Below, in pieces: positions 1 to 8,703 of a DNA stretch of 64,000 nt (within the stretch, counting starts at the first letter, position 1; each line of letters starts with the position of its first letter). The position numbers and the translations under genes are program-made. The notes beneath the pieces were generated by a model. It searched no databases. It was not told the DNA's origin and saw only the letters and a list, made by a program, of their open reading frames with translations. Source of the stretch: Bradyrhizobium sp. CCBAU 53421 (GTDB lineage: Bacteria > Pseudomonadota > Alphaproteobacteria > Rhizobiales > Xanthobacteraceae); contig NZ_CP030047.1 in assembly GCF_015291625.1 (NCBI RefSeq), forward strand, positions 7,068,001 through 7,132,000, in the 5' to 3' direction.

Positions 1-169
1 ACGATCGCGCTTGCGAGGGAGCCTGGACCAGGTCCAACCGAGACACAGAGCATTGCGCAGCGACGCTTCGACGCCGTTAAACTCATCATAGCTTTTCAAT
101 CTTCCAGCTTGCCGCACCAGCTCGCGGAATTCGACATTACCTCCGCGAAACTGCGGCACATACGGTCGC

Positions 170-745
170 CTAATGACGCAGGACGGGATATCCATTCGCA
201 TAAATCCAGTCCGAGGCCTGGGCAGGCAGATGGCAACCCTGGCAATCGGAACGGTAGTCTGTCGAGGCGGTTTGGAGCGGCTTGTCCGCGTCGAACCACG
301 ACCATCCCCACCCGTCGCCCCACAACGGGTTGCCGAGATGCGTCCCCTTGCTGTCTCTCACCATGACGAACCAGCCCTTGAGCTTGTCGGCGTGGCTTAC
401 CGTGCCGGTGGTCATTTCGTTCGTCGATGCCGAGAAGACCTCTTTCACCAGAACGGCGCCGTCCGGGAAGTGCCCCATCTTCCGGTAGGCGTCGACCGCT
501 CCCGGGGATGCGTAGACGGCGTGGATCTCCTTCGAGCCCTGGCCGCCGTCGGCGGCAATCGCCCAGCTGCCGAGCGATTGGTAGAGGGTTCGGTAGTCCG
601 CCGGCACGCGCAGGTGCCCGGCGGCATCCGCAAGGTTGGCGGTTGGGCCAGCCGTAGCAGCTAGCCCGATCTGCGCGAGCGTCGCCACGGTGCCGGCAAC
701 CAGCAAGACGGCGACAGCCAGACCGACGGTCCTCGGCAATTTCAT
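170..745 (-). CDS. cytochrome P460 family haem protein, exported
   Basis: A 191-residue protein with an N-terminal signal peptide (hydrophobic segment at residues 8-30) and one c-type haem motif CQGCH at residues 168-172, close to the C-terminus. The body resembles the cytochrome P460 / DUF3483-like periplasmic haem family, some of which oxidise hydroxylamine or handle NO. The ATG is preceded by AAGGAG at good spacing, so this start is firm. It is the last gene of a minus-strand run with a LysR regulator and a peroxiredoxin-like protein, which suggests a redox or nitrosative stress role. That role is inferred from context; the family assignment rests on the haem motif position and the overall sequence. 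Confidence 0.75.
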   Translation of the reverse strand: MKLPRTVGLAVAVLLVAGTVATLAQIGLAATAGPTANLADAAGHLRVPADYRTLYQSLGSWAIAADGGQGSKEIHAVYASPGAVDAYRKMGHFPDGAVLVKEVFSASTNEMTTGTVSHADKLKGWFVMVRDSKGTHLGNPLWGDGWGWSWFDADKPLQTASTDYRSDCQGCHLPAQASDWIYANGYPVLRH

Positions 746-757
746 GGAGGTCTCCTT

Positions 758-1210
758 TTAAGCTCGCGCGCGGCACGCTGAATCAGCGGCCACGGCTTCG
801 ATCACTGTTTCCATCGCTGTGGAGCCAAACGCGTGTGCTCGGCCGGCCTGGTCACCCCAAAGATCGGACACCGCCGACGAAATTAGAAATTCCCTTTGGA
901 CATGCATTCGATAGGCGTGAGATATCGTCGTCCAAAGGGGCTGTGGGCCGGCCTTCGGTCCGCCCACCGACACGTCGAGGAGCGCACCGTACTCGACGTG
1001 TCGGGCGGCGCAGGAGGACACGAACGGCACTTGGCGATTACCCCGTTCATGTCGCCTCGCAACGCAGCCACGCGCGAGCCTCGATCCGTACCCTGGGCCG
1101 CACAACTCTTGTCGCACCTCCGGTTGGACAAGGACGACGCGACCGTCTTCGACCTCGTCGTGGACGACTGCGAACGCGCTTATGCCGAGGGGCATTTCAA
1201 GCCGGCTCAT
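758..1210 (-). CDS. hypothetical protein (doubtful)
   Basis: An open frame of 150 codons that overlaps the end of the peroxiredoxin-like gene by 14 bases and ends with TAA embedded in the ribosome binding site of the P460 gene. That layout is what one expects of a gene inside an operon, and the translated C-terminal third has a natural composition. I recognise no domain or motif. The opposite strand is also open here (896-1318), so the frame could be a by-product of high GC. Low confidence. Confidence 0.3.
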   Translation of the reverse strand: MSRLEMPLGISAFAVVHDEVEDGRVVLVQPEVRQELCGPGYGSRLARGCVARRHERGNRQVPFVSSCAARHVEYGALLDVSVGGPKAGPQPLWTTISHAYRMHVQREFLISSAVSDLWGDQAGRAHAFGSTAMETVIEAVAADSACRARA

Positions 1211-1988
1211 CACCCGATTGTCCCGGATGCAGCTTTCCACCCTCCGCCTTCCACGAGGACGTGGAGGCGGCCTGGCGCAGCGAAGCCAGGATTTGCGCCG
1301 GGTCCTCCCGTATCGTGAAGTCGGGCTCGACGAACGCGCTCCGAATACGGCCTTCTGCATCGATCACGTAGGTCGCCGGAATGGGCAACATCCAGACCGT
1401 TGACCCGTGCCGGGCCCCGAAGTCGAAGCCCAGCCCGGAGTAGTGTGCTTTGGTCTCGTCGGGCACCTGGAACAGCACGCCATACGACATGGCAACGTCG
1501 TAATCGACGTCAGAGAGCACCTTTAGGTCCAAGCCCAGGCTCCACTTGAGCTGCCGCGGGAAGTCCCTCGTCTCGGGTGTCACGACCGCAAGCGTCGCCC
1601 CGATGCTCTCGAACTCGTCCCTCGCGGCCTGGAGGGCGCAAAGCTCAGCGGTGCAGAAAGGACACCAGCCGCCTCGGAAGAAACTCAGGACGAGGGGTCC
1701 GTTGCGGCGCAGCTGTTCGGAGGAGTGCAGACGGCCATCGGCATCCGGCAGGAGGAAGTCTGGCGCGCGGTCTCCCGCCTTCAACGCGTGCGATGCCATG
1801 TCCGTTTCGCGGAGCCAGCCCACGAGGTGGTTGTATGCCTCCCAGTCCGCGGCGCTGAACGTTGTCAATAGCTCGATGCGAATCCGGTCGAGTGTCTTGT
1901 CAGTCCGGTCTTTCATTGGTGGGGATTCGTTGGACTGCGGAGCGATTGGCTGGAAGCGGGCGGTCGCCGGCATGCGTATCATGGTCAT
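1197..1988 (-). CDS. peroxiredoxin-like (AhpC/TSA, thioredoxin-fold) protein
   Basis: A 263-residue thioredoxin-fold protein of the AhpC/TSA superfamily. The active-site segment FFRGGWCPFC places the cysteines at residues 109 and 112. This is the CxxC form seen in peroxiredoxin-like proteins rather than the PxxxTxxC of classical 2-Cys enzymes. It probably reduces peroxides or thiols in the cytoplasm, since no signal peptide is visible. The start at 1988 is chosen because its ATG overlaps the stop of the upstream LysR gene (ATGA), implying translational coupling; an internal ATG at 1916 is a possible shorter start. The LysR gene is the likely regulator. Confidence 0.78.
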   Translation of the reverse strand: MTMIRMPATARFQPIAPQSNESPPMKDRTDKTLDRIRIELLTTFSAADWEAYNHLVGWLRETDMASHALKAGDRAPDFLLPDADGRLHSSEQLRRNGPLVLSFFRGGWCPFCTAELCALQAARDEFESIGATLAVVTPETRDFPRQLKWSLGLDLKVLSDVDYDVAMSYGVLFQVPDETKAHYSGLGFDFGARHGSTVWMLPIPATYVIDAEGRIRSAFVEPDFTIREDPAQILASLRQAASTSSWKAEGGKLHPGQSGDEPA

Positions 1989-2920
1989 GCGGACGCCCTT
2001 GCCACCGTCACGACGGTTTCGTGCGGCACGCCCCGGCCAGGGACGTCGAACGACCAGTCGCGAAGCCGCGCGACCTTGACGAAAGCGTCCAGCGCCGGCG
2101 AGTAGCGGCGCCCCTGCACGGCCAGTAGCCGCACCTCCCGCAAGACCGGGTCGCCTTCGAGCGGAATGGTCTTGAGCGTCGGAAGGCACGGCATGTGCTC
2201 AGGCGCAAGCATCACGCCGAAGCCAGCGGCAGCCATGTGCTGGAGGTGCAAGTCGTGACCGCTGCAGTGGCCGAGGCGGGGCGGTTCCTCCGGAAAGTAT
2301 GATCGCTGGATCTTCGGGGCGACGTCGCATTCGGCGCGTTCCAGCAACACGGTCTCACGGAGGTCGTCGATACCGATCGATGGACGGTTTGCGAGCCGGT
2401 GTGTCGGCGCGAGAACCGCGACGTAGCGCTCCTCGAACAGCGACCAGCCGTCGATGCGGTCTGGCACTTCCTGCATGTCCCCGACCATTGCGGCGTTGAT
2501 CTCCCCCTCGAGCAGGAGGTCGACGAGCTTCTCCGCCACCCCCTCGCGCAGCTCGACGTGAAGTCCAGGAACAAACTTTGCGATCTCCGCGATCGGATCG
2601 AGAATGAGCGACGCCGAGATAGAGGGGGCGAGACCGATCTTCAGTGGCGCGACGTCCTTGCGTTGGAACTCCTGGGCCCTGCGGCGCACCGCCTCTGCCG
2701 AGGCCAGTGTGCGCTCCAGCATCGGAAGGACTTCCTTTCCAAGGTCGGTGAGCTGCGTCAGCTGGCGTTCGCGGTAGATCAACTGGCCGCCGAGCTCCTG
2801 CTCGAGCTTCTGTACCGCCTTGGTCAAGGCGGGCTGTGTGACATTGCACTGCTCGGCTGCGCGGGTGAAGTTGAGCGTGGACACCACAGCGAGGAAGTAG
2901 CGAACTTGATGAAGCTCCAT
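1985..2920 (-). CDS. LysR-family transcriptional regulator
   Basis: A 311-residue LysR-type regulator. A winged helix-turn-helix lies in the first 60 residues (NFTRAAEQCNVTQPALTKAV region) and a periplasmic-binding-like effector domain spans roughly residues 90-295. It is the first gene of the run LysR, peroxiredoxin-like, small ORF, P460, and its stop overlaps the next start by four bases, so it is co-transcribed with its likely targets rather than divergent from them. Two cysteines in the effector domain (in ERAECDV and LGHCSGH, about 21 residues apart) could allow OxyR-like redox sensing, but their spacing differs from OxyR and this is speculative. Confidence 0.85.
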   Translation of the reverse strand: MELHQVRYFLAVVSTLNFTRAAEQCNVTQPALTKAVQKLEQELGGQLIYRERQLTQLTDLGKEVLPMLERTLASAEAVRRRAQEFQRKDVAPLKIGLAPSISASLILDPIAEIAKFVPGLHVELREGVAEKLVDLLLEGEINAAMVGDMQEVPDRIDGWSLFEERYVAVLAPTHRLANRPSIGIDDLRETVLLERAECDVAPKIQRSYFPEEPPRLGHCSGHDLHLQHMAAAGFGVMLAPEHMPCLPTLKTIPLEGDPVLREVRLLAVQGRRYSPALDAFVKVARLRDWSFDVPGRGVPHETVVTVARASA

Positions 2921-3152
2921 GGGTCGTTTTCCGATTGTCCATACTGACGAGACGACGTGACGGACACGCCGCCGTCATGGACCTAGATGCAACCTGCATG
3001 CACACGTGGAAACGGCTCGGCCTATTGATTTGGACGCGCGGACACGCCTTCTGGAATCTCTGAGGGCCGGGCTGGTGCGCGGCACGGCTGGCGAGAACCG
3101 GGATCAGGTCTAGCGGGTTACCGAAGCGCGCGTAGTCGACGGAGGGGAACGA

Positions 3153-3470
3153 ATGGCGGACACAGCGATTCGTCTGTCAGGAGCGACTTCAATGCTGATG
3201 ACGAGGGAACGAAGGCCGGCGATAAGGACGTTGCGCGGCTGGGCGATCCATGTGCTTCAGGAAGCGAGTGCCATCCGCGAATGCGAGGAGCACGGCTGGA
3301 TGCAGGATCGCGCCGTCGACCTCGCGGCGATCAAGCATCCGCGAACGACCTTTGTGCATGATCTCGCCAGCCGGCTGCGCTGCCGAAAATGCACGACTGC
3401 GAGCCGGCGTCTCTCCGCGACTCTGTTACAACTGGCTGGGCAGCCGCGCCATCCTCGGACCGAACACTGA
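3153..3470 (+). CDS. small conserved hypothetical protein
   Basis: A 105-residue protein preceded by a strong GGAGGGG ribosome binding site. The segment around residues 28-52 (AIHVLQEASAIRECEEHGWMQDRA) resembles small proteins I associate with Bradyrhizobium genomes. The C-terminal half carries a CRKC pair but reads like a different protein, so the ORF may be a fusion of two fragments. The stop lies only three bases before the start of the following SRAP gene, which implies one transcript. No function can be assigned. Confidence 0.5.
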   Translation: MADTAIRLSGATSMLMTRERRPAIRTLRGWAIHVLQEASAIRECEEHGWMQDRAVDLAAIKHPRTTFVHDLASRLRCRKCTTASRRLSATLLQLAGQPRHPRTEH

Positions 3471-3473
3471 CCG

Positions 3474-4197
3474 ATGTGCAATCTCTACTCGATCACGACC
3501 AACCAGGCCGCCATCAGCGCGCTGTTTCGCGTCGTCAACCGATATGTTGGCAATCTGGCGCCGATGCCGGGGGTTTTCCCTGACTACAAGGCTCCGATAG
3601 TGCGCAACGGGACCGAGGGCCGCGAGCTCACGGCGGCGCGGTGGGGAATGCCGTCATCGCAGCAGGCCCTGATGGAAGCAACCAGGAAGCGCGCGGCAAA
3701 GCTCGAGGCAAAAGGCAAGGCGGTCGATTTCAAGGAATTGCTGCGGATGGAGCCGGACGGCGGCACGACCAATATCCGCAACGTGAAGAGCAAGCATTGG
3801 ACCAGATGGCTCGGCCCCGAAAGCCGCTGCGTGGTGCCGTTCAACTCCTTCAGCGAGTTCAACAAGGCCGAGGGTGGCGATATCTGGTTCGCGCTCGACG
3901 AGAGCCGTCCCCTTGCCTGCTTCGCCCGCATCTGGACCAGTTGGACGTCTGTTCGCAAGGTCAAGGAAGGCGAGACGACCAACGACCTCTACGCGTTCCT
4001 GACGACGGAGCCCAATGCGGAGGTCGGCGCCATTCACCCGAAGGCAATGCCGGTGATCCTGACATCGCCGGACGAGGTGGAGGCCTGGATGACGACCTCC
4101 AGACGAGGCACTGAAGTTGCAGCGGCCACTTACCGATGGAGCTCTCCAAATCGTCGCCCGCGGCGTCAAGGAAGATACAGCTGGGCTCGGGACGTGA
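3474..4197 (+). pseudogene. SOS response-associated peptidase (SRAP/YedK/HMCES), frameshifted
   Basis: Homologue of the SRAP family, which shields abasic sites in single-stranded DNA by a covalent link through Cys2. The mature N-terminus MCNLYS, the glutamate in NSFSEF and the histidine in [11 protein letters not shown] are all present. After EAWM at about 4091 the frame is lost. The expected C-terminus (ALKLQRPL, then [13 protein letters not shown]) continues in the next frame from about 4102 and ends at TGA 4195-4197. A two-base deletion near 4095-4101 relative to the family explains this. The undisturbed frame reads instead into the dinB fragment, giving an artificial 385-codon fusion. Probably non-functional unless the shift is a sequencing error. 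Confidence 0.75.
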
Positions 4198-4559
4198 CCA
4201 TCGAGATCGATGACGAACAGGCAATTGCGCCGGTCCGGCAGCGCAAGAACATCCACATCGACATGGACGCTATGCGTCCCGTCGAGCAGCGGGACAATCC
4301 AGGCCTCCGCGGCAAGCCGGTCGCCGTTGGAGGGTCCCGCGAACGCGGCGTCGTAACGGCGGCCAGCTATGAAGCCAGAAAGTTCGGAGTTCGTTCGGCC
4401 ACGCCGTCCGTCACGGCAAAACGACAATGCCCCGATCTGATCTTCGTCAAGCCGCGCTTCGCGGTCTACAAGGCCATCTCGCAGCAGATCCGTGAAATCT
4501 TCGCGGAGCACACACCGATCGTCGAGCCCCTGTCACTCGACGAGGCGTACCTCGACGTG
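4194..4559 (+). pseudogene. dinB: dinB fragment (DNA polymerase IV), truncated
   Basis: The first ~120 residues of a Y-family polymerase [18 protein letters not shown], then [18 protein letters not shown] and [12 protein letters not shown] are easily recognised, and the catalytic acidic pair in SLDEAY is present. Two defects are visible. The FYAS stretch after IDMDA is replaced by MRP through a small net in-frame rearrangement, removing the steric-gate region. The gene also stops matching right after YLDV, losing the remainder of the palm, fingers, thumb and little-finger domains. A GTG at 4194 overlaps the SRAP stop. The truncation point at about 4560 coincides with the 3' end of the catabolic operon, so it marks a recombination junction. 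Confidence 0.8.
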
Positions 4560-4572
4560 TTTCACGAGTGCA

Positions 4573-5922
4573 TCATACGCTCGAGGCCGGCGCAGCCTTC
4601 ATCGCAGGCTCCGATTCCGCGTCGGCCTTGAAGCCCTTCGCAGACAAATCACGACCGAGAGTTTCGGGAAGCAGAAGAGAAGCCAGAATGAAAGTAGCTG
4701 CGGCAGGAAGGGCCACGGCGACCATGCCGTTTAGCAGGCTTCCGCCGAAATGAGCAGCCGCAAGAGGTACGATCACTGGCGCAATGCTGCCAAGGCCGCG
4801 ACCGCCCATATAGAATGTAGACACCGCCGTCGCGCGCAGGTTGACCGGATAGAGCTCCGAGATCCAGACGCCCGTCACGCCGAGCGCAACGTTGCCAATA
4901 CCGAAACCGATATAGAGCCAGAACATCGGCCACTCGGTCTTCGAGCCGGCGTAGAGCTGACTTCCCCATACTGCCATGCCAACCAGGGATCCGACCCAAA
5001 ACAATGCCGGCACGAGAGCACCGAACCGGCGGCCAGCCCTGTCGTTGAAAAAGCCGTTGGCGAGATAGCAGATGCCGCTGACCACGGAAAGAAGCACGGC
5101 CGTGGTGCGAACGACGTCGCCCGGCGTGTGCATGTCACGCAGCAACAGCGTCGGAATGAAGGAGACGACGCTGTAGTAGCAAAGCATGTAGCTCATCAGC
5201 CACACGCAGGCGGTGACGGTCTGCCGCGCCAGACCGTTGCGGAACATATCTGCAAGGGGAAGAGTGCGGGCAGCCTCCGCAACCTGACCGGCCTTGCGTT
5301 GAGCCTCGTACTCCAGCCAGATTTTCGATTCAGGCATGAAGAAGCGGATGAAAATGATCAGCAGGATCGGCACTCCGCCGCTCAGCAGGCCGATGCGCCA
5401 GCTCCACTCGTCGCTGAACGTCGCGATAAGCCAGATTCCGACGATCGACGCCGTGGACGATGCAATCACGGCGCAGCCCTGAAGCGCAGCCGCGCCCAGG
5501 CCTCGGCTGCCTTTCTTCCAGGCCTCGTTGAAAAGCACCATGCCGACGCCGTACTCGCCGCCAAGACCGATGCCGGTGATGAACCGCAGCACCGCGAGTG
5601 ACCCGTAATTCCATGCGAATGCGGAAATAATCGCCGCGACCGAGAACAGCGCAATCGTGAGCTGAAGCGAGGTCTTTCGGCCAAGGCGATCACCGATGAC
5701 GCCGAACAGGGCTCCGCCGATCGCCGATCCGAATAGTGTCAGGGCCTGCAAAGAGCCGATCTCGGTCAACGATAGCGACATTGAGCGCTGGATCGCGGGC
5801 AGGAGAAACGGAAAGATCAGGACATCGTAGAAGTCGAGAATGTATCCCAGCATCGCCGAGATCATGATCGAATAGCGTTGCCTGGCCGTGTAATCTTCCA
5901 CGCCTGAGAGGGTTTTAGACAT
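4573..5922 (-). CDS. nicT: MFS transporter, aromatic acid:H+ symporter type (probable nicotinate importer)
   Basis: A 449-residue major facilitator with twelve predicted membrane segments. The family signature DRLGRK sits in the loop after segment 2 and GLGGEYGVG in segment 4, as in the metabolite:H+ symporters for benzoate, protocatechuate and nicotinate. It is the last gene of the minus-strand nicotinate operon, 110 bases after nicX. A position inside a nic operon matches the transporter NicT of Pseudomonas, so import of nicotinate or a hydroxylated derivative is the best guess; the symbol is inferred from context. The region before the start contains a GC-rich hairpin near 5990-6010. Confidence 0.78.
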   Translation of the reverse strand: MSKTLSGVEDYTARQRYSIMISAMLGYILDFYDVLIFPFLLPAIQRSMSLSLTEIGSLQALTLFGSAIGGALFGVIGDRLGRKTSLQLTIALFSVAAIISAFAWNYGSLAVLRFITGIGLGGEYGVGMVLFNEAWKKGSRGLGAAALQGCAVIASSTASIVGIWLIATFSDEWSWRIGLLSGGVPILLIIFIRFFMPESKIWLEYEAQRKAGQVAEAARTLPLADMFRNGLARQTVTACVWLMSYMLCYYSVVSFIPTLLLRDMHTPGDVVRTTAVLLSVVSGICYLANGFFNDRAGRRFGALVPALFWVGSLVGMAVWGSQLYAGSKTEWPMFWLYIGFGIGNVALGVTGVWISELYPVNLRATAVSTFYMGGRGLGSIAPVIVPLAAAHFGGSLLNGMVAVALPAAATFILASLLLPETLGRDLSAKGFKADAESEPAMKAAPASSV

Positions 5923-6032
5923 GCAATGCGTTTCCCGTTGAAAGAGCTAACAGTGGATGATCGTCGCCAAAACGCTTTCCGCGTCATTGGAAGCCGCAAC
6001 TGCGGCTCCGGGCCCCGGTTCGATGGCGAGGC

Positions 6033-7085
6033 CTAGCGGCCGGGCGCCCTTAACTCCGGGTAGGCAAACTCGCCCTTGTCGAGGATATGGATATCGTCGA
6101 GCCACAGACTGCAGCCGCGAAGCGGGATATCGAGATGACACGGCGTGTCGTTCGTGCCGCCAAGCTCGGTGTTCGGTCCCGTCGAGAACAGAACGTTTCC
6201 ATAAAAGGAAAGCGCGTTCATGATGTGCTCCGACGCGAGCTGCTGAGATGCAGCTATATGGTGCCAATCGGCGCGTTCATTCGATCCCCACCCGATATGC
6301 GAGATTGCCCAACCTCGCGGATCGCCGAAACTGTCGATATAGTTCCTGATGAGCGTCGCGTCGGTGCCCTCGCCCTTGAGATCGACGATGTAACCGTCCT
6401 TGATGGTCAGCGTGACCGGAGACTGGATGTAGCGCTTGAATGCACAGAGAATGTCGCCCGGCATCAGAACGACAGTTCCGTTGACGTCCCCATCCGTGGC
6501 TTGCGTGAAAGCGAATCCTGACGGGAAATGATCCCAGCGGCCCGGTTCATCGGTGTATCCATACTCGGAAATGACCGGATACTGCTTTAGGCCGTAGGTC
6601 ACATCTGTTCCGCCCGGCGACGTGATGCGCATGGTTCTGGCTGACTGCAGCAGCGTTCGCGAGAGCTCGGTTCGCCGGCGGAGATCCTCGGTCGGGAACA
6701 TCTTTTTGAGAATGTGGAACGGCTCCATTACGCGCAGAATGCGTGTGCCTGCCTCCTGAATTTCGAGTTGCTCGCGCGAGAACAGCAGACCCAGAAGATC
6801 AATCACCATATCCACGTGCTTGAGCGTGTCGATCGCCGGCCGGTTGCCGCTCAGCGCGTGTCTGCCCTGCTGGCCCGCAACCTTGCTCTGGCCGTACTTT
6901 GGAACATTGAGGTGGAAGGTTGTCGCGCCAAGGCTCCGCGCGGCCAGCATGAACGTCTGGGCATACTCCGACTGATCCTCGCCGCCGCTCAGGACAGCTA
7001 CGACCTCGCCTTCCCTCACCTTGCAAAGTGCAAGTTCAGCCTTGAAGAGTTCGAGCATTTCAACATCGATGCGTTGCCGGGTCAT
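6033..7085 (-). CDS. nicX: 2,5-dihydroxypyridine 5,6-dioxygenase
   Basis: A 350-residue mononuclear iron extradiol-type dioxygenase that opens the ring of 2,5-dihydroxypyridine to N-formylmaleamate. It belongs to the aminopeptidase T/M29-like fold that includes NicX. The length matches the family, and the iron ligands appear as His263 (AISHIGWG), His317 and Asp319 (TPCHLDIPL), close to the published positions in the Pseudomonas enzyme. An ATG at 7085 with GGAG about ten bases upstream supports the start. It lies between nicD and the transporter gene. Without the nic neighbours a leucyl aminopeptidase annotation would be possible, but the context and the HLD motif make the dioxygenase call strong. 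Confidence 0.88.
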   Translation of the reverse strand: MTRQRIDVEMLELFKAELALCKVREGEVVAVLSGGEDQSEYAQTFMLAARSLGATTFHLNVPKYGQSKVAGQQGRHALSGNRPAIDTLKHVDMVIDLLGLLFSREQLEIQEAGTRILRVMEPFHILKKMFPTEDLRRRTELSRTLLQSARTMRITSPGGTDVTYGLKQYPVISEYGYTDEPGRWDHFPSGFAFTQATDGDVNGTVVLMPGDILCAFKRYIQSPVTLTIKDGYIVDLKGEGTDATLIRNYIDSFGDPRGWAISHIGWGSNERADWHHIAASQQLASEHIMNALSFYGNVLFSTGPNTELGGTNDTPCHLDIPLRGCSLWLDDIHILDKGEFAYPELRAPGR

Positions 7086-7145
7086 CTTGAGTCATCTCCT
7101 TTGCCAGGCATGTATTCGCAGCGCTCCGACCGGGCTATCGAGCGG

Positions 7146-7958
7146 TCAGGCGAGGACGTCACTGACGATCGAAAGGAAACCTTCCGTGTCGTCGATGTGC
7201 ATTTGGTGACCTGCGCTCTCCAGTCGCTTGATCTCGATGGACGGCAACAATCTTTGAATCTCTCTTTCATCTTCGGGACGGATGACGTCCCCTTTGCCCG
7301 CAACGAGCAGCCAAGTGCGGACGCTGAGGTTGGCGAGATCATTGTGAATGTCATCGTGATGAAAGCCCTTGTGACTTTCGATCAGGGCGCGCTCGTCGCA
7401 GGTGTGCATCCACTCGGCCCTGGCGCGAATGTGCCTTTCGGGCCAGCGCGGCGCGGACGGGCTTCGCAGCGCCGCGTCCGCCTCTCCAAGGCTTGCGCTA
7501 TGAAGCAGCTTGAGAAGAGGCCCGATCGGACTTGGGTAGGCGCGACGTCCGGGGCCGGAGACCGGTGGATCGACCAGGATCAACTGCCTTATGGACGATG
7601 GCCGCCAGCGCGCGGCACGAATTCCGATCCGGGCGCCCATGGAGTGGCCGAGCAGGGTATACGCGCATATTTTCAGCGCCTCGGCGAACGAGACCAGATC
7701 CGAGGCGCAGGCATCCAGCGAATAATTGAGATGCGGTCCCCTTTCGGAAAGGCCACGTCCCCGGACATCGAGCACATAGACGTCGTGTCCGATGCACAAA
7801 CGTTCCGCGATGAACGCCCACTGTGCCGCGGTCGTCGAGATGCCCGGAACGATGACGATGGCGGGCCCGGCTCCGCCGAACCGCAGGTAATGTTGGCGGA
7901 TGCCGTTCGCACGCACATGAGCGCCGTAAAGCAGACCGGATACCGGGGCGACACTCAT
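7146..7958 (-). CDS. nicD: N-formylmaleamate deformylase (alpha/beta hydrolase)
   Basis: A 270-residue alpha/beta hydrolase that should remove formate from N-formylmaleamate to give maleamate. The nucleophile elbow GHSMG puts Ser at 106; Asp130 (LILVDPP) and His251 (SAGHQMH) complete the triad, and the early RGRGLSERG segment is typical of the fold. Length matches NicD. Its ATG overlaps the nicF stop by four bases (ATGA), so the two are translationally coupled. Sequence alone shows only the hydrolase family; the specific reaction follows from adjacency to nicX and nicF. Confidence 0.85.
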   Translation of the reverse strand: MSVAPVSGLLYGAHVRANGIRQHYLRFGGAGPAIVIVPGISTTAAQWAFIAERLCIGHDVYVLDVRGRGLSERGPHLNYSLDACASDLVSFAEALKICAYTLLGHSMGARIGIRAARWRPSSIRQLILVDPPVSGPGRRAYPSPIGPLLKLLHSASLGEADAALRSPSAPRWPERHIRARAEWMHTCDERALIESHKGFHHDDIHNDLANLSVRTWLLVAGKGDVIRPEDEREIQRLLPSIEIKRLESAGHQMHIDDTEGFLSIVSDVLA

Positions 7959-8671
7959 GTCGGTCGATCCTTGGTACGATCAACCGCAAGCGCGCGGAGC
8001 CGCTCGATGGCTGCCCGGGCCGGCATCACATCTGCATACTTGCTGGCAATATCGAACAGGTTGACAGCGTGCGAGGTCGGCGAACGATCGTAGACGGCAT
8101 CGCTCGGCACGATCGATTTGAAGTTTAGCGCGCACGCATCGACGACCGACGCCCGGACGCAGCCGCTGGTCGTGCAACCGGTCACCACCAGCGAATCGAT
8201 CCCGGCCCCGACGAGATACGTCGTCAGCGGGGTGCCGAAGAATGCGCTTGCCTGCGTCTTTGGCAGCAGAAGCTCCCCCGGCTCCGGCGCCACCTCACGA
8301 ACAAAGTCGTAACCCTTGGGCGGAATTTGCATGATGCCCGGAATTTTGGCCGCGAATGCCCCCTGGTCATGGCTGACCTTGCAGGCGACATGCGGAAATA
8401 TCACCGGCCATCCTCTCCCGCGAAACAACCGTATCAGTTCCGAAATCTGCGTTATGGCCTGCCAACCAGCCTCGCCGCAGCTGGTGGGGTACTGCTTGAT
8501 CGCTTCGCGGATCGGCATCGGCCGGTCACCGACCGAGCGGTATTGCACGTCAATCACCAGCAGCGCGGGCCGCCTGCCGAATCCAGCCGCGCCACCCAGC
8601 CCTGCGATCGCATAGGTCTCGCGCTCTTCGAGCGGTATTACGTCGTCCCAGGGCTGCTCTTTGCCGATCAT
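7955..8671 (-). CDS. nicF: maleamate amidohydrolase (isochorismatase-like)
   Basis: A 238-residue cysteine hydrolase of the isochorismatase superfamily, predicted to hydrolyse maleamate to maleate and ammonia. The triad is visible: Asp41 (LLVIDVQ), Lys138 (LLPKTQAS) and Cys171 (TGCTTSGCVRAS). The ATG at 8671 gives the family's usual N-terminus; the open frame continues upstream but there overlaps nicC in a shadow frame. It starts 32 bases after the monooxygenase gene and overlaps nicD by four bases. Other isochorismatases act on nicotinamide or carbamoylsarcosine; the operon argues for maleamate. Confidence 0.85.
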   Translation of the reverse strand: MIGKEQPWDDVIPLEERETYAIAGLGGAAGFGRRPALLVIDVQYRSVGDRPMPIREAIKQYPTSCGEAGWQAITQISELIRLFRGRGWPVIFPHVACKVSHDQGAFAAKIPGIMQIPPKGYDFVREVAPEPGELLLPKTQASAFFGTPLTTYLVGAGIDSLVVTGCTTSGCVRASVVDACALNFKSIVPSDAVYDRSPTSHAVNLFDIASKYADVMPARAAIERLRALAVDRTKDRPT

Positions 8672-8703
8672 CGTTGTGCACCGGTGCTCGTGGAGGAGAG
8701 ACG

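Noticed and set aside
3474..4631. A 385-codon ORF that would be an SRAP-polymerase IV fusion protein
   Set aside because: The SRAP C-terminus continues in another frame up to a normal stop, and the dinB part is truncated and damaged. A frameshift explains the fusion better than a designed two-domain protein.
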